Origin: Pseudobdellovibrio sp.
GTDB lineage: Bacteria > Bdellovibrionota > Bdellovibrionia > Bdellovibrionales > Bdellovibrionaceae
Direction: 5' to 3'
DNA length: 10,413 nt
NCBI GenBank assembly: GCA_025449725.1
Contig: JANWIU010000018.1
Coordinates: forward strand, 1 to 10,413
Shown here piece after piece: positions 1-5,799 of this stretch (its first letter is position 1; each line of letters opens with the position of its first letter). The translations under genes were made by a program, and so were the position numbers. A model generated the notes under the pieces. The model did no database searches. It had not been told where the DNA came from and was given only the letters and a program-made list of their open reading frames with translations.

Positions 1-158
1 GAGAATTCATTTTGCAGACGCTGAACTGACTTGTTCAGGTAATATTCAATTCGGGCATCGGAAATCTGGTTCTTAAGAGCTATCCCGAAGAAAAAAGAAA
101 TAACAAGCCCGGCAAGGCAGATTCTGATTCCTGGTTGATCTATGACAGCTCTTCGCAT
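1..158 (-). CDS. Membrane-anchored protein of unknown function, N-terminal part only
   Basis: An open frame of 52 codons starts with ATG at 156-158 and runs off the left edge without a stop. The protein begins MRRAVIDQPGIRI, then has one strongly hydrophobic helix at about residues 12-29 (LAGLVISFFFGIALK), then a polar stretch (about 30-52) that looks helical. This fits a signal anchor or inner-membrane anchor with an extracytoplasmic body. The start lies four bases after the greA stop codon and has no clear Shine-Dalgarno sequence, so translation probably depends on ribosomes finishing greA. It is most likely co-transcribed with greA. No family can be named from this fragment. Confidence rests on the clean membrane helix and the tight spacing. 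Confidence 0.6.
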   Translation of the reverse strand, partial: MRRAVIDQPGIRICLAGLVISFFFGIALKNQISDARIEYYLNKSVQRLQNEF

Positions 159-162
159 TTAT

Positions 163-642
163 TTAAACAAATTTGAACGAAATAACTTCGTACTCTTTAT
201 CGCCTTTTGGACTTTGTACCGTGATCAGATCAGCGACTTTCTTGCCGATCATTGCACGAGCCAAAGGAGAAATGATCGAGATCATTCCCTTTTTTACATC
301 CGCTTCATCAACGCCAACGATTTGGTAAGTGATTTCTTCTTCGGTTTCAGTATCCTGGATCGTTACTGTCGCACCGAATACTATGCGGTCAGCTTTAATA
401 GTAGCAGGGTCAATCGCTTCAACACCGGCCAGTTTGCCCTGGATTTCCCCGATACGTCCTTCGATCATCCCTTGGCGTTCTTTGGCCGCATCATATTCGG
501 CGTTCTCACTGATATCGCCATGGGCGCGAGCTTCTTCAATGGCTTTAATAATCGACGGACGCTCTTCATGAATGAGTTTTTTTAACTCCGCTTCAAGCAT
601 CGACTTTCCACGTAAGGTAATTGGCAGAGTTTCCAGAGACAT
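163..642 (-). CDS. greA: Transcription elongation factor GreA
   Basis: 159 residues, the usual GreA length. GreA enters the secondary channel of stalled, backtracked RNA polymerase and stimulates cleavage of the nascent RNA 3' end. The N-terminal antiparallel coiled coil covers about residues 10-78. Its tip carries the family motif GDISENAEYDAAKERQ, with the catalytic acidic pair D43 and E46 in the place of E. coli GreA D41 and E44. The C-terminal FKBP-like domain (about 85-159) shows FGATV, the YQIVG strand and SPLARAMIGKK. The start at 640-642 matches the family N-terminus (LPITLRG corresponds to IPMTLRG of E. coli). It has an AGAAAGG ribosome site seven bases upstream. A promoter candidate lies at 741-769, giving a leader of roughly 90 bases. 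A membrane-protein gene follows after four bases. The family call is certain. Confidence 0.97.
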   Translation of the reverse strand: MSLETLPITLRGKSMLEAELKKLIHEERPSIIKAIEEARAHGDISENAEYDAAKERQGMIEGRIGEIQGKLAGVEAIDPATIKADRIVFGATVTIQDTETEEEITYQIVGVDEADVKKGMISIISPLARAMIGKKVADLITVQSPKGDKEYEVISFKFV

Positions 643-676
643 AACAAAACCTTTCTAGCTGTTCACTTTCGGATGC

Positions 677-695
677 TTAGGTTAGTCCTAACTAA
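677..695. repeat. Imperfect inverted repeat in the greA leader
   Basis: The plus strand shows GTTAG-TC-CTAAC at 681-692, flanked by a second TTAG/CTAA pairing (677-680 with 693-695, imperfect). It lies between the predicted greA start of transcription and the ribosome site. As RNA it would be a weak, A+U-rich hairpin. As DNA it could be a regulator site. It is short enough to be chance. Confidence 0.25.
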
Positions 696-740
696 TTCAT
701 GTCGCCCGATGCTCGATAAACAATCTATACGAAAAACAAT

Positions 741-769
741 TTTATACCAAATTATGTCAGTATTAACAA
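741..769 (-). promoter_or_regulatory. Sigma70-type promoter for greA
   Basis: Read on the minus strand there is TTGTTA (764-769), a 17-base spacer, and TATAAA (741-746). Transcription would start near 734, about 90 bases before the greA ATG. It lies in the only sizeable gap on this strand, between the SDR gene and greA, so greA need not depend on read-through from the SDR gene. Matches are 4 of 6 for the -35 and 5 of 6 for the -10 box. Confidence 0.5.
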
Positions 770-827
770 TTACATGCGAGCGGACCATAGCGCGTCATTT
801 AAATGTTAAAGTTGAACATAAAATCAG

Positions 828-1700
828 CTAGCTTTTAAAGGCTGACTCAACCGTTGAATCTTTAAATTTAAAAGGAAACGCAGATTTTACTTTTTGAGAA
901 TACAAAATCAACTCTGACATCTCGCCCAGGACAAGCTTGATGGCTATCGCCGGTACACAGGGCAAAAGCATAACATCCAATTTTTTTGCCAAGCCCTTGG
1001 AGAATTCCTCATTGGGCAATGGATTGTTGTTAACGGCGTTAAAAATTCCGCTGATTTTATTGTTATTTAATGACTCCATGATGACGTCTATTAGGTCATG
1101 CAAGCTGATGAAACTGACCCACTGCCGACCGCTGCCTACCGGAGAGCCCACATGAGCTTTGAAAATCTTAATTAGCGTCTTCAGAGCTCCCCCTTGGGGA
1201 CTTAAAACCATTCCGAACCTCAAAATTACAAGCCGTGAACCTTTGAACGATTGCGCTTCCCGCTCCCACTCTTCGCATACATCGGATAAAAAACCAGAAC
1301 CTTTTCTTGAACTCTCGGTCAGTTCTTCGTTACCACGATCACCGTAATATCCGATCGCCGATGCGCTGATCAGTGCCGGAATCGTAGTAGGACAATTCAA
1401 TAACAGATTTTTGGTTCCTTCTATTCTTGAGTTTTTAATTTTATATTTATGTTGTTTAGTCCAGCGCGCATCGATTGGTTCGCCCGCCAAATTTACGATA
1501 GCATCAATGCCTTCAAAACTTTCTTTCGGCAGCGGAGTGTCGTTAAGGTCGCACTCAATGATTTTGGTTTCGGAAGGTAATTTGTTTTTTGAAGAATCTG
1601 CATTTCGGGTAACAACTGTCAGTTTATTTCCGGAGGAAACAATTTTTTTTGCTAATTCTCTTCCGATAAATCCGGTGCCACCGGTCATTAATATATTCAT
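828..1700 (-). CDS. TIGR01777/DUF1731-family SDR epimerase-like protein (YfcH/SDR39U1 type)
   Basis: 290 residues. The N-terminus MNILMTGGTGFIG is the NAD(P)-binding Rossmann start, with TGxxGxxG at residues 6-13. Family signatures follow: LAGEPI near 71-76, SASAIGYYGDRG at 112-123, the FLSDVCEEWEREA block at 137-149, LRFGMVLSPQGGAL at 160-173, and GSGRQW at 189-194. The DUF1731 tail begins with NPLPNEEF near 226. The usual YxxxK catalytic pair of extended SDRs is not evident, as is normal for this family. No substrate is established for it; E. coli YfcH and human SDR39U1 are relatives. The tail after LGEMSELILYSQKV is about eight residues shorter than the form I know. The start has an AGGTGG ribosome site seven bases upstream. 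The gene is divergent from the ABC1 kinase, 52 bp away. Confidence 0.93.
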   Translation of the reverse strand: MNILMTGGTGFIGRELAKKIVSSGNKLTVVTRNADSSKNKLPSETKIIECDLNDTPLPKESFEGIDAIVNLAGEPIDARWTKQHKYKIKNSRIEGTKNLLLNCPTTIPALISASAIGYYGDRGNEELTESSRKGSGFLSDVCEEWEREAQSFKGSRLVILRFGMVLSPQGGALKTLIKIFKAHVGSPVGSGRQWVSFISLHDLIDVIMESLNNNKISGIFNAVNNNPLPNEEFSKGLAKKLDVMLLPCVPAIAIKLVLGEMSELILYSQKVKSAFPFKFKDSTVESAFKS

Positions 1701-1701
1701 A

Positions 1702-1721
1702 GCCTGCCCACCTGTGCAGGC
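1702..1721. repeat. Inverted repeat GCCTGC-N8-GCAGGC, operator candidate
   Basis: Perfect six-base arms GCCTGC (1702-1707) and GCAGGC (1716-1721) are separated by eight bases. The repeat sits directly beside the shared -10 palindrome, covers the SDR ribosome site and ends one base from the SDR start codon. It could be a protein-binding site controlling both divergent genes. If the SDR transcript starts further upstream than predicted, it could instead be an RNA hairpin hiding the ribosome site. No regulator gene lies in the window. Confidence 0.4.
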
Positions 1722-1729
1722 ATTATAAT
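1722..1729. promoter_or_regulatory. Palindromic bidirectional -10 element (ATTATAAT)
   Basis: ATTATAAT is its own reverse complement, so a perfect TATAAT reads on the minus strand (1722-1727, towards the SDR gene) and on the plus strand (1724-1729, towards the ABC1 kinase). Neither direction has a strong -35 box: the minus side has TTGCTT with a long 19-base spacer, the plus side nothing convincing. Predicted leaders are short, about 15-17 bases each. Divergent transcription from such symmetric -10 boxes is known in bacteria. The assignment is by sequence and position only. Confidence 0.45.
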
Positions 1730-1752
1730 AACTTTTAAAAGAGCTAAAGCAA

Positions 1753-3066
1753 ATGTCCTACCCAAAAGAGTTAAAAAAATTAAAAACCGGTACATTTTCA
1801 AGAAGCTTTGCGTTGGCAAAGCTCGGTGTTAAGGCCGGTGTGCAATATGCCTCAGCAAAGCTTTCTAAGTCTTCAATGGATGATTATTTTAATTCTCAGG
1901 CACTTCAGTTCGCAGCGGAACTGGGCAAGCTGAAAGGCAGTGCTATGAAAGCCGGCCAAATGCTTTCTGTCTATGGCGAACACTTTCTGCCCGCTGAAGC
2001 TAACAAAATTTTAAAGAGTCTTCAGTCAAATTCCACCACAGTCAGCTGGGATGTTATGTATGATCAGATTCTTAAACAACTGGATGCAGAGACTCTGAAT
2101 CAATTAGAAATTAATCCCGACCCGATTGGCAGTGCCTCGATGGGCCAGGTGTATCTGGCAGTTCATAAAGAAACAAAAGAGAAAATTGCTTTGAAAGTTC
2201 AGTATCCCGGCTTGGATAAGGTGATTGATTCTGACATAGCAGCACTGAAAAAATTTCTTTCCATTTCAAAAATTCTTCCTGAAGGCCTTAAGACAGACGG
2301 CATCTTCGCGGAAATTAAGACAATGCTTCAGCAGGAACTTGATTACCCGTTAGAAGCAAAGCTGACAATTCACTATAAGTCTCTTCTTAAAGAGGATACC
2401 CGTTACAAAGTTCCGAAAGTTTATTTAGAATTTTCATCTGAAAAAATACTGGCAACCGAATATATGGAAGGCTTTAGAGCCGACCACGTTGTGGTTCAAA
2501 ATCTTTCCCAGGAAAGACGGAATCGACTGGGCAAGAATTTTTTAGACCTTTATTTTAAAGAGCTTTTTGAATGGAATAATTTGCAGTCTGACCCTCACAT
2601 GGGAAACTACAAAATTCAACTGGGTTCCGGCGACACTGAAGACACCATTGTATTACTTGATTTCGGAGCAACAAAACAATTTGAAACAAAATTCATTTCA
2701 TCTTACAAAAAGTTGATGAAAGGTGCCATCACTGGGAAAAATGAAATGTTTTTTGAAGGCGCAAAAGAGCTGGGATTCATCACCGACAGTGACAGCGCCG
2801 CTTACATCAAAGCTTTTACGGAGTTCTGTAATCAAAGTATTGAACCTTTTAAGGAAGAACAGCCCGAATTCGACTGGCAAAGCAGCGACCTTCCAAAGCG
2901 GGTTATTAAAAACGCCTTTGAATTCCGCCACTATGAACTGAGAACTCCCCCACAAGAATTGATCTTTTTGGACCGTAAGACGGCCGGGGTCTATATGTTT
3001 CTCAGTGCTTTAAAATCAAATTTTCACCCTCGATCCCTGATTTCCCCCTACCTTGATTCAATCTGA
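1753..3066 (+). CDS. ABC1/UbiB-family (ADCK-like) atypical kinase/ATPase
   Basis: 437 residues, COG0661-like. Members are protein-kinase-like ATPases that support isoprenoid quinone or lipid metabolism; most show ATPase rather than clear protein kinase activity. The diagnostic KxGQ motif is KAGQ at residues 66-69. The nucleotide loop is PIGSASMGQVYLA (124-136), with SAS in place of the ordinary glycine-rich loop. The catalytic lysine is K148 in IALKVQYPG. The ELD element is at 195-197. The catalytic segment SDPHMGN is at 279-285 and the metal-binding DFG at 303-305. All key residues are present, so the enzyme should be active. I see no membrane helix at the C-terminus, unlike E. coli UbiB. 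The start is ATG at 1753, with only a weak ribosome site (AAGAG). It is divergent from the SDR gene; the next gene follows after 96 bases. Partner and substrate are unknown. Confidence 0.92.
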   Translation: MSYPKELKKLKTGTFSRSFALAKLGVKAGVQYASAKLSKSSMDDYFNSQALQFAAELGKLKGSAMKAGQMLSVYGEHFLPAEANKILKSLQSNSTTVSWDVMYDQILKQLDAETLNQLEINPDPIGSASMGQVYLAVHKETKEKIALKVQYPGLDKVIDSDIAALKKFLSISKILPEGLKTDGIFAEIKTMLQQELDYPLEAKLTIHYKSLLKEDTRYKVPKVYLEFSSEKILATEYMEGFRADHVVVQNLSQERRNRLGKNFLDLYFKELFEWNNLQSDPHMGNYKIQLGSGDTEDTIVLLDFGATKQFETKFISSYKKLMKGAITGKNEMFFEGAKELGFITDSDSAAYIKAFTEFCNQSIEPFKEEQPEFDWQSSDLPKRVIKNAFEFRHYELRTPPQELIFLDRKTAGVYMFLSALKSNFHPRSLISPYLDSI

Positions 3067-3152
3067 TACAAGCGTGCTCAGCACTTTGGTCTAGGTTTTA
3101 AAGTTTTATTCAAAGCCGTGGATATTCCAGCCGTTAAGTGAATTAGAGGTTT

Positions 3153-3157
3153 GGGAG
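3153..3157 (+). promoter_or_regulatory. Ribosome binding site fixing the start of the MotB-like gene
   Basis: GGGAG is followed by five bases and then ATG at 3163. The same frame has an in-frame TTG at 3151, but that codon overlaps the ribosome site itself. ATG 3163 is therefore the better start, giving a protein that begins MSFDYNRHKG. Confidence 0.75.
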
Positions 3158-3162
3158 AAATC

Positions 3163-4851
3163 ATGTCATTTGATTATAATCGTCATAAAGGTCATGCGCA
3201 AAATGAAAGCTTTTGGACATCCAATTCGGATTTGTTCTTAGGGCTGTCCTCAATCTTTTTAATTTTATATGTGGTTGCGAGTTTACGTTCCGGCACCGAA
3301 GGCGTAAATGCGGCGACTGAAAATAAAAAATTGCGCGTTCAGGTTCAGGATCTTGAAAATCAATTAAAAACTTATGAATCAGTTAAAGAACAATACATTC
3401 AGAATCAGGCTTCTAAAGATGAAAAAACTGAATACGTTGAGTTAATGGATAAGCTGACGCTCTTGCAACAAGAAGCCAAAGATGAAAAAGACAATTTAAC
3501 AAAACAGGCTGAAGAGAACGCAAAAAAAGAACAAGCGCTTAATAAATACCAGCAGATGGTTCGCAATATTATCAATGCTAACAATTTTGCTAAAACAAAA
3601 ATCAGCAATCGTAATGAAGTTATCGTAGAAAAAGAACAAGTGATCGATGAAAAGAATCAAAAGATTTCAGTTCTTAACAAAGATATTAATGAAAAAGAAA
3701 CGCAGTTAAAAGTTCAGGAAGGTCAGATTACGCAAATCAACGATCAGTTGAGCGACAAACTTGCTGAACTGAAGCGTAGTTATAAAAATGCCAAGCTTAC
3801 ACAAAAAGCTTACCAGGCCCGTATGAGAAAACTCAAAGAAGAGGCTGAAAGCCGTCTTTCAGTTATCGAACAGGAAAAGAATGCTACCTTCGGTCAGCTA
3901 GAAAATGCAAAACTGACATTGCGTCAGGCGCAAAGCCAGCTTGAAAATACCAAAGGTCAGTTAGTTCAGACTCAGACAGAGCTTCAGCAAAAAGGCCAGG
4001 AAGTGGCAACTTTAAATACCAAGCTGAACAATGCTGCTGCTGAAACTCAGGCAAAAATGAATCAATTAAAAGGACAATTTGATGCCCAGAAGGCTGCTGA
4101 CCGTGCTGCTTTCGAAAATGCTTTACGTCAGCAAAAGAATTTATCTAAAGCTGAAATTGGACGCCGAGAAGCGGCCTTTAAAGCTGAAGCCGAGGCAAAA
4201 GAAAAACGATTGGCCGGAGAACTTGCTGGCTTAGCCGGACAACTGAAAGCCACTGAAACGCAGTTAGCTCAGGCAAAATCTGAAATTGCTGCCCGTAAAA
4301 AAATTGCGAATGAAATCAAAGCAGGCTTTGCAAAAATGGGTGTTAAAGCCGATATCAATGGTGAAACCGGCGACGTACTTCTTGATTTCGGTGAATCATA
4401 CTTTGAAAGCAACTCTGCCAACCTGACTCAAGATATGCGTTCGGTTCTTCAAAAGGCCATGCCCGTTTACTCTAAGTCTTTATTCGGAAATGAAAATGTA
4501 GCGGACCAGATCTCAGCAGTTGAGATCATCGGTTTCGCTTCACCTACTTATAAAGGTAAAGTTATTGATCCTAACTCTAACCGCTCGCTGGACCGCGAAG
4601 GTTTGAAGTACAACATGGATTTAAGTTATAAGCGCGCGAAATCCATCTTTAACTATATCTTAGACAACGGTGAAATGAATTTCGAATACCGCGACACTCT
4701 CGTACCGAACTTGAAGGTTTCGGGACGAAGCTTTTTAGATTTAATGAAGCAAGACCGTTCAATTGCTTCTGTAGAAGATTATTGTAAGAAAAATGATTGT
4801 AAAAAATCGCAACGGGTAATTATCCGTTTTAGTATGGATAAAAAGAAATAA
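3163..4851 (+). CDS. MotB/OmpA-like motor protein with a very long coiled coil
   Basis: 562 residues from the ATG at 3163. Residues 1-20 are a polar N-terminus. A single membrane helix spans about 22-41 (SDLFLGLSSIFLILYVVASL). D23, at its cytoplasmic end, is placed like the ion-carrying Asp of MotB, ExbD, TolR and ZorB. Residues about 48-390 are an almost unbroken Lys/Glu/Gln-rich coiled coil. Residues about 400-560 look like an OmpA/MotB peptidoglycan-binding domain: LLDFGESYFESNSANLT, then EIIGFASP, then MDLSYKRAKSIFNYIL, then VSGRS, then RVIIRFS. R491 is placed like the OmpA arginine that contacts peptidoglycan. An extra loop (about 462-482) separates the second strand from the helix. The only two cysteines, C541 and C546, lie before the last strand. 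First gene of a tight operon with a TolQ-like gene (9 bases on) and an FHA gene. The domain reading is by motif; the cellular role is unknown. Confidence 0.82.
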   Translation: MSFDYNRHKGHAQNESFWTSNSDLFLGLSSIFLILYVVASLRSGTEGVNAATENKKLRVQVQDLENQLKTYESVKEQYIQNQASKDEKTEYVELMDKLTLLQQEAKDEKDNLTKQAEENAKKEQALNKYQQMVRNIINANNFAKTKISNRNEVIVEKEQVIDEKNQKISVLNKDINEKETQLKVQEGQITQINDQLSDKLAELKRSYKNAKLTQKAYQARMRKLKEEAESRLSVIEQEKNATFGQLENAKLTLRQAQSQLENTKGQLVQTQTELQQKGQEVATLNTKLNNAAAETQAKMNQLKGQFDAQKAADRAAFENALRQQKNLSKAEIGRREAAFKAEAEAKEKRLAGELAGLAGQLKATETQLAQAKSEIAARKKIANEIKAGFAKMGVKADINGETGDVLLDFGESYFESNSANLTQDMRSVLQKAMPVYSKSLFGNENVADQISAVEIIGFASPTYKGKVIDPNSNRSLDREGLKYNMDLSYKRAKSIFNYILDNGEMNFEYRDTLVPNLKVSGRSFLDLMKQDRSIASVEDYCKKNDCKKSQRVIIRFSMDKKK

Positions 4852-4860
4852 GGAGAGGCT

Positions 4861-5781
4861 ATGTTAAACGAACAACTCTTACACAATGGGATAAAGTACT
4901 TCGTCAATTACCTGCCCCACATGATGGCGGCGGTATTTGTCGTAGCAGCTTTTTTCAGATGGACCATTTACAACACGGTAAAACGTCACGAATGGTTTGC
5001 GAAAGCGTTTGAAACACGTGTGCATAAGTTCATAGAGTCAGATGCAGCAGATCAAATGCATAATGTTTCATTCTACTCGCTTTCAAAAAAGCTTTTAGAA
5101 AAGACATATTATGAATTGTTTGCGATCCGTGATGGAAAACACCATGGCAACAAAGACCATGTGATGACGTTACACGACCGCGTTTATCTTGTAAAACAAG
5201 GCTGTGCGTGGCTTGTTAAGGATATTTTGAAGCATTTAAAACATCTTAAATGGTCAAAAGAAACTCCGAAGCTTCAGCACATTACCCGTGCTACCCTTCA
5301 TCACAATCCTGTATTCAATAAAGTGTTCGGCATTTTTGATATGGGTGCGGCGAATGACCTTATCAATATTCTTCCGGGTCTTTTCGTCGTTGCCGGTATC
5401 TTGGGTACATTCCTAGGTATCAAAGGCGGTCTCGTTTCTTTAGGCGGAATGGACTTAAGCGATATCGAAGGCAGTAAGGCCATTATGGATTCCTTCCTTC
5501 ATGAAATCGGTTTTGCGATGACCTCTTCAATTATTGGTATCGTGTTTTCTTTAAGCTTACACGTTATTAACATGAGCTGGGCTCCTGAACGTGTTTATGT
5601 TTCATTGGTTGACCGTTTCGAAAGCGCTTTGGATCTATTATGGTACCGTTCTGATAACAACGTGGTTCCTAAAGATGAACAACATTTTAATGAAAACCGT
5701 GACCCAGTTGAAGCCTTAGCTGAAGAAGCTCTCAACCTGGAAATTGCGAAAGCTAAAAAGTCGGGGCCGCACGCGGCCTAA
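4861..5781 (+). CDS. MotA/TolQ/ExbB-like ion channel protein
   Basis: 306 residues. Three membrane helices are visible: about 17-38 (LPHMMAAVFVVAAFFRW), 169-193 (NILPGLFVVAGILGTFLGI) and 213-238 (IGFAMTSSIIGIVFSLSLHVI). Three helices with a large cytoplasmic loop (39-168, Lys/His-rich) is the TolQ/ExbB plan rather than the four-helix MotA plan. GILGTFLGI matches the family GLLGTxxGI block, with T183 in the position of the conserved pore threonine. Helix 3 has a second polar TSS (221-223). The C-terminal tail (239-306) is cytoplasmic and ends in a helical, charged stretch. Such proteins form a pentamer around a dimer of the MotB/ExbD partner and pass protons or sodium. The partner is almost surely the preceding gene, nine bases upstream. 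The ribosome site AGGAGAGG precedes the ATG. The subfamily is not one I can name. Confidence 0.85.
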   Translation: MLNEQLLHNGIKYFVNYLPHMMAAVFVVAAFFRWTIYNTVKRHEWFAKAFETRVHKFIESDAADQMHNVSFYSLSKKLLEKTYYELFAIRDGKHHGNKDHVMTLHDRVYLVKQGCAWLVKDILKHLKHLKWSKETPKLQHITRATLHHNPVFNKVFGIFDMGAANDLINILPGLFVVAGILGTFLGIKGGLVSLGGMDLSDIEGSKAIMDSFLHEIGFAMTSSIIGIVFSLSLHVINMSWAPERVYVSLVDRFESALDLLWYRSDNNVVPKDEQHFNENRDPVEALAEEALNLEIAKAKKSGPHAA

Positions 5782-5799
5782 CTGTGAAGATTGGAATAA

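Noticed and set aside
142..585. 147-codon plus-strand open frame
   Set aside because: Lies opposite greA, has no ribosome site and its product looks like nothing; it is a shadow of a certain gene.
803..819. ATGTT-N7-AACAT inverted repeat after the SDR gene
   Set aside because: A+T-rich five-base arms with no T run; likely chance.
3074..3087. GTGC-TCA-GCAC hairpin followed by TTT just after the ABC1 gene
   Set aside because: Four-base stem and only three T; too weak to call a terminator, so read-through into the motor operon remains possible.
3067..3150. Sigma70 promoter for the motor operon
   Set aside because: Best pair is TTAAAG-N17-GATATT with only 3 of 6 and 4 of 6 matches; not enough to annotate.
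3163..5781. Zorya ZorAB anti-phage system
   Set aside because: The motor pair is similar in kind, but the long tail is on the B protein, the order is reversed, and no Zorya effector genes are present; an FHA gene stands there instead.
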